From Rhizobium sp. 9140 (GTDB lineage Bacteria > Pseudomonadota > Alphaproteobacteria > Rhizobiales > Rhizobiaceae): a DNA stretch of 64,000 bases. The position numbers and the translations under genes are program-made. The stretch covers positions 1,108,581 through 1,172,580 of the forward strand of contig NZ_FJUR01000002.1 of assembly GCF_900067135.1 (NCBI RefSeq), in the 5' to 3' direction. Below the pieces are notes generated by a model, which saw only the letters and a list, made by a program, of their open reading frames with translations, made no database searches and had not been told where the DNA came from. The first letter of the stretch is position 1; each line of letters starts with the position of its first letter. Positions 19,640-28,830 of the stretch are shown one piece after another.

Positions 19640-22600
19640 ATGGCCGATCGCCCGCACTCCCGTCCCCTCGAGGTCCTGCACCCGGCCAGCGTTCAGGACG
19701 CGCTCGACCTGCTTCATGGCGACGCGCGTCTCGTTGCCGGCGGCACGGCGCTGCAACTGGAGTGGGCGCGCGGCCTGCCCAAACCGGCACGGCTGATCGA
19801 CCTCGGCCGCATTCCCGGCCTCAAGGGGATCACGGGGGATGCGGCAGGCCTGCGGATCGGGGCGTTGTCGCCGCTCGGCCTTCTTTGCTCCAGCGAGCGC
19901 GTGGCGCATCACCTGCCGATGCTGCAAGCCGCCGCCCGCACGGTGGCCGGGCCTGCGGTGCGCAACCTTGCCACGGTCGGCGGCAACATTGTCGCCCGCA
20001 CCGGCTGCCTCCTGCCGGCGCTACTGGCGCTGGACGCGACGCTTGAGGTAACGGGCAGAGACGGGCGCTTGCGCGAGCCCCTGTCCGGCTGGCTTCGCCG
20101 CCCGGCCGATCCGGCCGAGGTGCTGGAGGCAGTACATCTGCCGGTGCCGGATCCACAGAGCCACTGGACGCAGCGCAAGATCGGCCTGCGCGCTGCCTTC
20201 ACGCCCAGCGTCATCGGTATCGCGGGACGTTTCGATTGCCATGACGGCACCGTCGTCGCGGCGCGCCTCGCGGTCGGCGGCGGCATCGTCGTGCCGCGCA
20301 GGCTGTATGAGATCGAGCGGCGGCTCACAGGACAGGATGCCGCCGGGATCGACTGGCCGGCGCTGCGCTCCGCGCTGATCGCCGCGATCGATGCGCCGGA
20401 CGATGCGTTCCGGTCGGGGCGGTACAGGCGGATGGTTGCGGCCAATGCGCTGGTGCAGGGCTTGCGGGATGCCGGACGGTCCCGCCCGGACGAGGGTCTG
20501 GTGCCCGAGAGATTGGCAGGACTGGGGACGCCGCGCACGTCAACGGAAATCCGCCTGACCCGAAAGGATCAGGCGCACCGCTGGCACGTCCGGCCCGATA
20601 TGGAACCCAAGGTGTCTGGGACCCTGTCATACCTCACGGACCGGCGGGAGCCAGGCATGCTGGTCGGGCGGATTCTCAGGGCCGGTCGCCCGCATGCGCG
20701 CATCCTGTCGATCGATACCAGCGCGGCCGAGGCGCTGCCCGGCGTCGCGGCGGTCGTCACGCACCACGACATTCGCGGCGAGAATGCGTTCGGCATCGTG
20801 GTACAGGACCAGCCTGCCTTCTGCTTCGACAGGGTGCGCTATGTCGGCGATCCCGTGGCCGCCGTCGCGGCCGTCGATGCGGCGACGGCGGAGGCGGCGC
20901 TCGCGCTGATCCGGGTGGACTACGAAGACTTGCCCATCGTGACCGACCCCGAAGAGGCGCTGTCGGACGCAGCCCCGGCGATCCATGCGGGCGGCAACCT
21001 GCAGCGGATCCTGCATTTTTCGCGCGGCGACGTCGTGGCCGGGTTCGGGGCGGCGGCGCATGTCGTCGAGCGGCGCTACGAGACCTCGCGCCAGATGCAT
21101 GGTTTCATGGAAACGGAAGGCGGCTTTGCGCGTGTCGAGCCGGACGGATCGCTCGCCGTCTTCGTTGGCGGCCAGCACGGCGCGCGCGACCGGCTGCAGC
21201 TAGCGCGCATTCTCGGGCGTCCGGAGGAAACGATCCGCGTCGTCACCAGCCCGACCGGCGGCGCTTTCGGCGGTAAGGACGAGCTGACGGTGCAGCCGGC
21301 GCTGGCCTTGCTGGCGATCAAATCCGGCAAGCCGGTGCGCCTCCAGCTTTCGCGGGCCGAGTCGGTAATATCCGGCATCAAGCGTCATCCGATGATCATC
21401 CGCATGCGCACCGCCTGCGACGCCTCCGGGCGCCTGATCGCGCAGGAGGTGGATCTGCTGGCCGATGCCGGCGCCTACGCCTCGCTCGGTCCCGGCGTGC
21501 TGGAAACCGCGCTTGAGCATGTGGCCGGTCCCTATGTGATCCCGCATGTTTCGACACGCGGGCGGCTTGCCTATACCAATAACGGTGTCTGCGGCGCCTT
21601 TCGCGGCTTCGGCGCCAACCAGATGACCTATGCGATCGAATGCCAGATGGATGCGCTGGCGGAGCTCTGCAGCCTGACGCCAGTAGAGATCCGCCGGCGG
21701 AACCTGCGCGCCCAAGGCTCACCCGGTTTTCTCGGCCAGACGGTTGCCCCGTCGGAGCGCCTCGCAGATATGCTGGAGGCCGCCGCCGCCAGCCCGCTTT
21801 GGGACGATCCCGGACCCGGAGATGGCGAGGAGGTAATCGGCACGGGCATGGCGCTGAACTATCAGGGCAATGGGCTCGGCTCGCTGGTGCCCGATCCGGC
21901 CGGCGGGCGCCTGCGCTTGCGCGCCGACGGGCTGATCGAGGCGGCCTACGGGCTGGACGAGATGGGGCAGGGGCTGCTTACCTCCGTTCAGGCGGCCGTG
22001 TCCGCCGAGCTCGGCTGCAGCCGCGACGATATCCTGCCCGTCACCGGCGACACGGCGCTTGCCCCCGATTCCGGCTCGACCAGCGCCTCGCGCGGCGGCT
22101 ATGTCGTCTGGCGGGCGGCGCGGTTGGCGGGTCCGGCGTTTTCCACCCGGCTGACGGATGCCGCCGCCCGCCTGCTCGACCGGCGCGCCGATGGCCTGAA
22201 ACTGGCACCCGGTGGCATCGCCGACCGGCACAGCAACAGTGGCCGGCTGCTGATGCGCTTCCGCGACCTGGCCGAGGCGCTCGTCCCCGACGCACGGCCG
22301 TCCGTCACGGTCGCCTTCGACTTTCCAAAGACGGAGTACACGGCCGGCAACGCCCGTTACATCTTCGCCTTCGGCGCCTGCATCGTGCGCGTGGCGGTGA
22401 GCCGGATCACGGGCGCGGTCCGCGTCCTCGATATCCACCAGCACACGGCCGCAGGCCCGGTTCTCGACGTCGCAGCCTATCTCGGGCAGATGGAGGGCGG
22501 GGCGATCCAGGGGCTGGGCTTCACCCTGGTCGAGGACGCGCGGATGCTGGACGGCTCTCACGTGACCGCCAATCTCGACAGTTATATGCTGCCCGGCATC

Positions 22601-22831
22601 CGCGATACGGCGCGCAGCATGTCGGTCTTCGCGCTGGAAGGCCTGGATGACGGCGACGGCCTCGGCCCGCGCGGTGCCGGCGAACTCGGGATCGGTGCGA
22701 TCACCCCGGCCATCGCAAACGCCGTCGGAAAGGCCATCGGCCAGGTCGCGGGCAAGACCGCCGGCAAGACGCCGCTGACGGTCCCCTTCTGTCCGGAAGG
22801 CCTTCTGGACGCGATCGGAGCACGCGTATGA
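19640..22831 (+). CDS. xanthine-dehydrogenase-family fusion: FAD domain plus molybdopterin domain
   Basis: A single 1063-residue polypeptide. Residues about 1-285 are a CoxM/XdhB-type FAD-binding domain (LVAGGTALQLEW; ATVGGNIVARTG). Residues about 300-1063 are the Mo-pterin domain (KVSGTLSYLTD, GGAFGGKDE, FRGFGANQMTYA, and the active-site Glu near 1015 in RGAGELG). The [2Fe-2S] subunit is a separate gene starting on the stop codon (ATGA). The family hydroxylates purines and other N-heterocycles or oxidises aldehydes. FAD and Mo domains joined without the Fe-S domain is an unusual order, since Fe-S plus FAD is the more common pairing. ATG 19640 lies 2 bases after the oxygenase stop. Confidence 0.87.
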   Translation: MADRPHSRPLEVLHPASVQDALDLLHGDARLVAGGTALQLEWARGLPKPARLIDLGRIPGLKGITGDAAGLRIGALSPLGLLCSSERVAHHLPMLQAAARTVAGPAVRNLATVGGNIVARTGCLLPALLALDATLEVTGRDGRLREPLSGWLRRPADPAEVLEAVHLPVPDPQSHWTQRKIGLRAAFTPSVIGIAGRFDCHDGTVVAARLAVGGGIVVPRRLYEIERRLTGQDAAGIDWPALRSALIAAIDAPDDAFRSGRYRRMVAANALVQGLRDAGRSRPDEGLVPERLAGLGTPRTSTEIRLTRKDQAHRWHVRPDMEPKVSGTLSYLTDRREPGMLVGRILRAGRPHARILSIDTSAAEALPGVAAVVTHHDIRGENAFGIVVQDQPAFCFDRVRYVGDPVAAVAAVDAATAEAALALIRVDYEDLPIVTDPEEALSDAAPAIHAGGNLQRILHFSRGDVVAGFGAAAHVVERRYETSRQMHGFMETEGGFARVEPDGSLAVFVGGQHGARDRLQLARILGRPEETIRVVTSPTGGAFGGKDELTVQPALALLAIKSGKPVRLQLSRAESVISGIKRHPMIIRMRTACDASGRLIAQEVDLLADAGAYASLGPGVLETALEHVAGPYVIPHVSTRGRLAYTNNGVCGAFRGFGANQMTYAIECQMDALAELCSLTPVEIRRRNLRAQGSPGFLGQTVAPSERLADMLEAAAASPLWDDPGPGDGEEVIGTGMALNYQGNGLGSLVPDPAGGRLRLRADGLIEAAYGLDEMGQGLLTSVQAAVSAELGCSRDDILPVTGDTALAPDSGSTSASRGGYVVWRAARLAGPAFSTRLTDAAARLLDRRADGLKLAPGGIADRHSNSGRLLMRFRDLAEALVPDARPSVTVAFDFPKTEYTAGNARYIFAFGACIVRVAVSRITGAVRVLDIHQHTAAGPVLDVAAYLGQMEGGAIQGLGFTLVEDARMLDGSHVTANLDSYMLPGIRDTARSMSVFALEGLDDGDGLGPRGAGELGIGAITPAIANAVGKAIGQVAGKTAGKTPLTVPFCPEGLLDAIGARV

Positions 22832-23325
22832 GCACCTTCGCCTTCCGCCTCAACGGCGAGATGCGGTCCATCGCCACGCCGGCCGAGACGCGGCTCTCGG
22901 AGATCCTGCGCGATCAGTACCTTCAGACGGCCACCAAGGTCGCCTGCGGCATCGGGCGCTGCGGCGCCTGCACGGTGATGATGAACGGTCAGGCCGTCAA
23001 TGCCTGTCTCGTCATGGCCTGGCAGCTAGAGGGGGCCGACATCGTCTCGCCGGAAGGGCTCGACGCCTTCGAGACCGCCCGGATCGTCAAGGCGGCGCTC
23101 ATCGAGGAGAACGCTTTCCAGTGCGGCTATTGCGCGCCCGGTTTCCTGATGGCGCTGACTGCGCTGTTCCTCAGCCACCGACAGGCGGGAGAGCCGGAGA
23201 TTCTGTCGGCGCTGGAGGGCAATCTCTGTCGCTGCACCGGCTATCATTCCATCCTGCGCGGCGCGCTTTCCGCCGCCAACCGCCTGCGTCCCGGCGCAGC
23301 AAGCGAGACCGGAGATCCCCCATGA
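22828..23325 (+). CDS. xanthine-dehydrogenase-family [2Fe-2S] subunit
   Basis: A 165-residue electron-transfer subunit with two [2Fe-2S] sites. The plant-ferredoxin-like cluster ligands are in CGIGRCGACTV and the later Cys of NACLV. The second cluster is in CGYCAPG and CRCTGYHSI. It should pass electrons from the Mo centre to FAD in the fused subunit just upstream, with which it is translationally coupled. Its own stop overlaps the aldehyde dehydrogenase start. Length and motifs are normal for the CoxS/XdhC-like group. Confidence 0.9.
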   Translation: MSTFAFRLNGEMRSIATPAETRLSEILRDQYLQTATKVACGIGRCGACTVMMNGQAVNACLVMAWQLEGADIVSPEGLDAFETARIVKAALIEENAFQCGYCAPGFLMALTALFLSHRQAGEPEILSALEGNLCRCTGYHSILRGALSAANRLRPGAASETGDPP

Positions 23326-24836
23326 CCCTTATTCTTCGCCCGTTCAAACCCGAAAGCGAGGGCGCCAAGGCCTTTCTGTCGACACCCCGCAAACGCCTGC
23401 TGATCGGCGGTACCTGGGTTGAGGCCTCCAGCGGCGCGACGTTTCCGACCTATGATCCTGCAACCGGCGAGCCTCTGGCGGAACTGAGCGAAGCGAATGC
23501 ATCGGATGTGGACGCGGCCGTCTCGGCCGCGAGAGCCGCCTTCGAAAGCGACGCCTGGCGCGGCATGACGCCGTCGGCACGCGCAAAACTGCTCTGGCGC
23601 ATCGCCGATCTGATCGAGGCGAATGCGGATGCGCTGTCGGAGCTTGAAACGCTCGACCAAGGCAAATCGCTGAAGACCGGCCGTTTCGGTGAAATCCCGG
23701 CCTCGGCCGAACAGTTCCGCTATTTCGCGGGCTTTGCCACGAAAATCCTCGGCACCACCATTCCCACCTCGGTTGCCTACCAGCCGCCGGGCAAGAAGAT
23801 CTTCGCCTATACGACACGCGAGCCGATCGGCGTGATAGCCGCCATCACGCCGTGGAATTCGCCGCTGCTGATGGCGGCGATGAAGCTCGCGCCAGCCCTT
23901 GCCGCCGGTTGCACCGTGGTTCTGAAGCCGGCTGAGGAAACCTCGCTCACGGCTCTTCGCCTCGGCGAACTGATGATCGAGGCCGGACTGCCGTCCGGCG
24001 TCGTCAACATTGTCACCGGTTCCGGGGAGGTCGCGGGCGCAGCGCTCGCCGCCCATCCGGACGTCGACAAGGTGGCCTTCACCGGCTCGACCGAAGTCGG
24101 CAAGCTGATCGTGGGGGCCGCGCGCGGCAATCTGAAAAAGCTCACGCTGGAACTGGGCGGCAAATCGCCGGCCATCGTCTTGGCTGACGCCGACATGGAC
24201 CTCGCCGTTCCCGGCATCGCCCGCGGCATCTTCGCCAATGCCGGGCAGGTCTGTGTCGCCGGCTCGCGCGTCTATGCCCACCGCGCGGTCTACGACCGGT
24301 TGGTCCAAGGGCTGGCGCGGGAGGCAGGCAGGCTGCGTCTTGGCCACGGCCTCGACCCCGAGACCGACCTCGGGCCGCTGGTCAACCGGAAGCAGGCCGA
24401 CCGGGTCGCGCGCTATGTTCGCGGCGGTGTGTCCGACGGAGCGGAGATCGTCGCAGGCGGGGTGCAGGACGGCGAGCAGCAGACCTTCTATGCGCCGACC
24501 GTCGTCACCGGCGTGCGTCCGGATATGGCCCTGATGCGCGAGGAAATTTTTGGTCCCGTTGTCGCCGTTACACCGTTCGATGAGGCAGGTGAGGCGCTCG
24601 CCTTCGCCAACGACACCCCCTATGGCCTTGCCGCCAGCGTCTGGACCGCCGACCTCAGTACCGCCCACCGCCTGTCGGCCGCCATTCGCGCCGGCACGGT
24701 CTGGATCAACTGCCACTCCTATTTCTCCCCAGAACTGCCCAAGGGCGGCCACAAGCAATCCGGCTGGGGCTATGAGAACGGCGCGCCGGGGCTGGAGAAT
24801 TATCTCGAGACAAAAACGGTGTGTGCGGTGGTGTGA
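23322..24836 (+). CDS. NAD(P)-dependent aldehyde dehydrogenase
   Basis: A 504-residue aldehyde dehydrogenase. Cofactor and catalytic motifs are PWNSPL, FTGSTEVGK, Glu277 in LELGGKSP and Cys311 in GQVCVAGSR, with the EEIFGPVV block near the C-terminus. GGAG lies 7 bases before ATG 23322, which overlaps the previous stop. As the last gene of the operon it probably oxidises an aldehyde made by oxidative N-dealkylation, by the GMC enzyme or by the ThDP decarboxylase. Which one is not decidable here. Confidence 0.9.
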   Translation: MTLILRPFKPESEGAKAFLSTPRKRLLIGGTWVEASSGATFPTYDPATGEPLAELSEANASDVDAAVSAARAAFESDAWRGMTPSARAKLLWRIADLIEANADALSELETLDQGKSLKTGRFGEIPASAEQFRYFAGFATKILGTTIPTSVAYQPPGKKIFAYTTREPIGVIAAITPWNSPLLMAAMKLAPALAAGCTVVLKPAEETSLTALRLGELMIEAGLPSGVVNIVTGSGEVAGAALAAHPDVDKVAFTGSTEVGKLIVGAARGNLKKLTLELGGKSPAIVLADADMDLAVPGIARGIFANAGQVCVAGSRVYAHRAVYDRLVQGLAREAGRLRLGHGLDPETDLGPLVNRKQADRVARYVRGGVSDGAEIVAGGVQDGEQQTFYAPTVVTGVRPDMALMREEIFGPVVAVTPFDEAGEALAFANDTPYGLAASVWTADLSTAHRLSAAIRAGTVWINCHSYFSPELPKGGHKQSGWGYENGAPGLENYLETKTVCAVV

Positions 24837-25521
24837 TACCAACGGACCGGAGCTTTGGGCCTAGGGCAGGTTCGAGTGGTTATCGATTTGACGGCCGCGG
24901 GTCGTTTGCAAAGACGTTCCAGGTTTGGCAGCAGATATCGATGATCGGGGTCTGATCCCTTCAGGAGCGTCACCTTTCAGATGCAAGCGAGAAGGATGAC
25001 TGAGACGAGGATCAAACCCGATCCGGAATGCCGATCTGGCCTGCGGCCGATTTTTCGGACACGAGGTTAAGCTAATCCGACCTTGGTTTCCAAATCATTT
25101 GGGCTGAGATAGCCCAGTGTCGAGTGGCGGCGCTTCGGATTGTAGAAGCGCTCGATGTAATCGAACACATCTGCTCTGGCGTCGTTCCTGCTCCTGTAGA
25201 CCTTGCGAGCTGTTCTCTCCGTTTTCAGTGACGAGAAGAAGCTCTCCATCGCTGCGTTGTCCCAGACATTTCCAGAGCGGCTCATCGAGCAGGTGATGCC
25301 ATGATCGCCCATGAGGCGCTGGAACTGCTCGCTTGTATATTGGCTTCCCTGATCGGAATGATGCAGGAGCGCATCTGGTTTTCGTCGACGCCAGATCGCC
25401 ATGATCAGCGCATCTGTGACGAGCTGGGCCGTCATGTTGGCATTCATCGACCAGCCGACGACACGGCGTGAGAACAGGTCAATAACAGCGGCGACATACA
25501 GCCAGCCTTCTGCGGTCCAGA

Positions 25522-27773
25522 GTGGAGTAAGAAGCGCAGATGCGCTTCTCCTCCCCGAACCGTACGTGCACCTTTCAGCGCATACGGCTCTCCGTTCAAG
25601 CTTGGCCCATGGCCATAGCAACGTCATGGTAGTGAGACGTGACGGTACTGCGGTTCTCGATCCGGAAGATGTATGGGTTTTCCTCCGGATTGCGCCACCG
25701 GAATTGCGCCTTGGGGCTTGAGATAAGCCGGTGTAGCGCTTTTCCGACGGGTTTACCGCGTTCATTTCGACCAAACATGAGCCAGGTTTTCGCCTTGCCC
25801 GGTTCCGGGACCCTGACCCATTTCCGCATCAAGGGTTTGATGCGGGATCGGTACTTGTGTCCCAGCCAATGCGCCATTTTCCAGAACACAACATGGTCGA
25901 TGCGCCGGAAGACGTACGCCGTGAAGTCGGTGAACTTGTAGAACGCCGCCCATCCCACCAATTGGCGGTTCAGGCTGGAGATCATGTCGACCGTGCTGAC
26001 ACTATGATTGCCGGAAAGGGTTTCGGTAAGTCTGCGAACAAACCCCTTGGCCTTTTCCTTGGGTATCGTCGTGACGACGGACATCCGTCCGTGTGCCCCT
26101 CGCTTGCGAATGATCCGGTGTCCCAGAAAGACGAAGCCGTCATTGACGTGTGTCACATGGGTCTTTTCCATGTTCAGCGCCAACTTCAACTCACCTTCCA
26201 GAAACGCCCGGCATTCCTCGCGGATTTCCTCTGCCTGAGCCCTGGTTCCTTTTACGATCACGACGAAGTCGTCAGCGTATCGGCAATAGGCAACGGCCGG
26301 TTTCCATTGCCGGTTCTCGCGAACCGTGATGGGGCGGCCCTGCTTGATGCCGAAGTTCCATGCCCATCGGTCCTTGCGAGCCTTGTCGCTCAAATATTTC
26401 GCCTCCAACCAGGCATCAAACTCGTGGAGCATGATGTTGGACAGGAGCGGTGACAGAACGCCGCCTTGCGGGACACCCTCGCTTGAGGCCGTAAACAGGC
26501 CACGGTCGATGTGGCCTGCCTTTAGGAACCGATAGAGAAGATCAACGAACCGTCCGTCCAGCACCCTTCGCCGCACGCATTTCAGAAGCAGCCGGTGATG
26601 GACCGTGTCGAAGTAGCTGGCCAGATCACCTTCGATGATCCAGCGGCCCCTCGTCGTGTCGGCACCATCCTGAAGCTGTATCCTCACGGTGCGGACGGCA
26701 TGATGCACGCTCCGTTCCGGCCGGAAGCCATAGGATAAACGATGGAAATCGCTCTCCCAGATTGGCTCCATGGCCATCAGCATGGCGCGTTGGACAATGC
26801 GATCCGTCAGGGTCGGAATACCCAGTGGTCTTAGCTTGCCGTTGGGTTTCGGGATATAGATGCGCTTGACCGGCTGGGGGCAATAAGTCTCCTCCAGCAG
26901 GCTTGCCCGCAGGTCGTCCAGATGCTGATCCAGTTTGACCTGCAGTTTTTGCTTGTCCATTCCGTCGATACCCGGCGTTCGTGCGCCGCTTGACGCCAGA
27001 ACCATCCGAGCGGCCTCGGCAAGCCATTCCCGATTGGCAATCAACCGAAGAAGACGATCAAACCGTCGGTTTGGCTCGCTCTCGGCCCATGTTGCGAGCT
27101 TGTGCTGCATTTCGCTGATTATCAAAGGTCTTCACCTCGCTTGGTCAGATAGTTTGCACTTCAAGCAGTTTGAACTGTTCCCCTTCGCCATGTGATGGGC
27201 TTTCCCCATCCCGGACTACTACGGGAACTCCGCCAACATGATGGACATCAGGGTCAACTCCCTTGCGACGCAATACTTCGTTGTCATTCCATCATGCCTT
27301 CCCTCGTTCATATGATGGACGTCAGCGTATTGGTGAGGTTGCCGGTCGCAGTCTTTTCCCTTGCGTTCCGCAAGTCGATGCCGATGTCATGGTCTGGCTG
27401 CATTCTCCCCATGACCCCATACGGGCGACATACATCTACGACCGTATTCGGATGCCGCCGACTTACGTGTCCGGCAGCTTCATCAGCATTTCGCCTGTTA
27501 AGCCGTGTAGGCGAAGGCGACCTTTCAGCCCTCAGATGCGGGTTAACCGGTTCGTGTTCCTCAACCTTCCAATACTTCAGCCTCGGGAACCATCTTGGCG
27601 TAACGGCTTCGCCTCAATCCCCTTTACCTGCGGGCTACGTCACCCTGCCAGTTGACGGCAGGTCACCGCCGCTTGGGCTCATGCCCCCTCGCAGCAGGGA
27701 GCAGGCAAGTCTTCACATCCTCCTTTCTCTTTGCATTCCAGTCATATGCCTCCCCGATTGGGGCGAGGCGCAC
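25522..27773 (-). mobile_element. group II intron, copy 1 (2252 bp)
   Basis: A mobile ribozyme with an intron-encoded protein. The RNA begins GUGCG (minus strand from 27773) and ends AC (25522), as group II introns do. A typical 34-nt domain V lies at 25557-25590 (minus strand; starts GAGCCG, GAAA tetraloop-like turn, ends CGGUUC), followed by a domain VI hairpin at about 25522-25556. About 650 nt of structured RNA precede the reverse transcriptase in domain IV. Exon junctions were set by comparison with ordinary IS3 transposases. A near-identical copy is at 46780-49031. Confidence 0.9.
25596..27125 (-). CDS. group II intron reverse transcriptase/maturase, copy 1
   Basis: A 509-residue intron-encoded protein that helps splicing and carries out retrohoming. 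RT motifs are visible: RPLGIPTLTDRIVQRA, EGDLASYFDTV (about 166-176), GVPQGGVLSPLLSN and the catalytic YADD at 283-286. A maturase domain X follows at about 370-450. No C-terminal HNH endonuclease motif is seen, so it probably uses replication-fork or other primers. The start is TTG at 27125 with GAGGTGA about 6 bases upstream; ATG at codon 6 is the alternative. The translated sequence is the same as that of copy 2 at 46854-48383. Confidence 0.93.
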   Translation of the reverse strand: MIISEMQHKLATWAESEPNRRFDRLLRLIANREWLAEAARMVLASSGARTPGIDGMDKQKLQVKLDQHLDDLRASLLEETYCPQPVKRIYIPKPNGKLRPLGIPTLTDRIVQRAMLMAMEPIWESDFHRLSYGFRPERSVHHAVRTVRIQLQDGADTTRGRWIIEGDLASYFDTVHHRLLLKCVRRRVLDGRFVDLLYRFLKAGHIDRGLFTASSEGVPQGGVLSPLLSNIMLHEFDAWLEAKYLSDKARKDRWAWNFGIKQGRPITVRENRQWKPAVAYCRYADDFVVIVKGTRAQAEEIREECRAFLEGELKLALNMEKTHVTHVNDGFVFLGHRIIRKRGAHGRMSVVTTIPKEKAKGFVRRLTETLSGNHSVSTVDMISSLNRQLVGWAAFYKFTDFTAYVFRRIDHVVFWKMAHWLGHKYRSRIKPLMRKWVRVPEPGKAKTWLMFGRNERGKPVGKALHRLISSPKAQFRWRNPEENPYIFRIENRSTVTSHYHDVAMAMGQA

Positions 27774-28167
27774 TGTAGGTCAGGTCCATCGCCCAGACCT
27801 GGTTAGGCCGGGTGACCGCCAGCTTGCGCAGGAGGTAGGGATAGATTTTGTGCCCAGGCGCTGGTTTTGAGGTGTTTGGGCGGCGATAGATCGCCTCGAT
27901 GCCCATCTTCTTCATCAGCGTGGCGACGTGCAGCCGCCCAGTCTCCAGCCCTTCTCCCTTCAAGAGCCCTTGCAACATCCGACTTCCGGCAAATGGGTAG
28001 TCGAGATGCAACTCGTCAATCCCCGAGCGAATGCGCAGCATTCGTCCGCCGGCGCATCAGAGCCAGATCGCCGTCAGACACCGGACGCGGCGAATAATAG
28101 ACACTGCCCCGGCTGAAGCCGAGAAGCTTCGCCTGGCGCACGACGGGTAGCTCATGCTGGCGGTCGA

Positions 28168-28500
28168 TCATTTTTTTCCGCCCAGCAATCCCGCCTTGCC
28201 GAGCGCTCCGGCTAAAAAATCGTTCTCCAGCGTCAACTCCCCGATTTTGGCGTGCAGTGTTTTGACATCGACGGTTGGACCCGCCGGTTCCGTCTTCGAT
28301 TCATCGCCGAAAACGCCTGTCGCTCCCTCAAGGAGCTGGTCTTTCCACTGTTTGATCTGGTTGGCATGCACGTCGAACTGCTGGGATAATTCCACCAGCG
28401 TCTGCTCGCCTCGGATGGCGGCGAGCGCCACCTTCGCCTTGAAAGCCGGGCTGTGGTTCCGGCGCGATCGTCTCGTCATGGTATCTCCTGTTCCCGGCAT
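28168..28500 (-). CDS. IS3-family transposase orfA (element A)
   Basis: A 110-residue helix-turn-helix protein typical of IS3 orfA (RRSRRNHSPAFKAKVALAAI; QFDVHANQIKQWKDQLL), with a leucine-zipper-like tail (LHAKIGELTLENDFL) used to contact OrfAB. An internal ATG (MTRRSRR...) may be the true start. The stop overlaps the orfB ATG, and an A-run just before it could support -1 frameshifting. Confidence 0.82.
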   Translation of the reverse strand: MPGTGDTMTRRSRRNHSPAFKAKVALAAIRGEQTLVELSQQFDVHANQIKQWKDQLLEGATGVFGDESKTEPAGPTVDVKTLHAKIGELTLENDFLAGALGKAGLLGGKK

Positions 28501-28528
28501 CTAAGCCGAAGTCAGGCAGAAATTCCAC

Positions 28529-28789
28529 TTATCCACGCTGTGCAGATTTCCCGAGCCACCTCTGCTTACAAAGAAACCGCTCGATCTCCGCCTTCCAAAC
28601 GCCCGTCTTCGGCAAAGGCTGCCGCTCGCGCTCGTAGGAGAAGTCGGTCTCGTCGCTGCGCAATATCTTGCGGACCGTGTTGCGGGAAACATGCAGTTCA
28701 CGGGCGATCTTCTTCATCGACCAACCTTGAACATGAAAGGCCCGCCGGACGCGCGCAATCGTATCCACTCGCTTCAACTCCCTCTCCAT
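28529..28789 (-). pseudogene. istA: IS21-family istA N-terminal fragment
   Basis: About 70 residues of an IstA start (ELKRVDTIARVRRAFHVQG...MKKIARELHVSRNTVRKILRSDE), an IS21-type HTH, followed by a few foreign residues. The rest of istA is missing where IS3 element A begins. Upstream on the minus strand, at about 28800-28880, two copies of a repeat ending in AATTTTGACCCC or AAATTGACCCC match the multiple terminal repeats of IS21 elements. This is a truncated IS21. Confidence 0.7.
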
Positions 28790-28830
28790 CCGCCGTCAAA
28801 AGACGGATGGTCAGATAAATCCGAAGGGGG

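Larger units (their letters stand above)
25067..28171 (-). pseudogene. IS3-family transposase orfB (element A), split by group II intron
   Basis: The DDE transposase is in two exons: 27774-28171 (N-terminal part, ending in ...WAMDLTY) and 25067-25521 (starting IWTAEGWLYVAAV...). Removing 25522-27773 rejoins TAC-A and TC-TGG in frame, giving TYIWTAEGW, the normal IS3 sequence around the first catalytic Asp. Further catalytic signatures remain in exon 2 (HHSDQGSQYTS; NAAMESFFSSLKTE). Near 28045 the start (IDRQHELPVV...) and the rest are in different frames with a short extra stretch between, so orfB is probably inactive. The ATG at 28171 overlaps the orfA stop. Confidence 0.75.
25067..28500 (-). 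mobile_element. IS3-family insertion sequence (element A) interrupted by a group II intron
   Basis: An IS3-type orfA and orfB lie on the minus strand with a 2252-bp group II intron inside orfB. The span given is the coding extent only, because convincing terminal inverted repeats and a target duplication could not be resolved. The orfA side is embedded in an IS21 istA remnant. The preceding 230 bases (24837-25066) contain no gene. orfB also appears frameshifted near 28045, so the element is probably dead even without the intron. Confidence 0.75.

Noticed and set aside
27192..27806. Plus-strand frames inside the group II introns (also at 48450-49040)
   Set aside because: They are antisense to the structured intron RNA and present in both intron copies only because the introns are copies.
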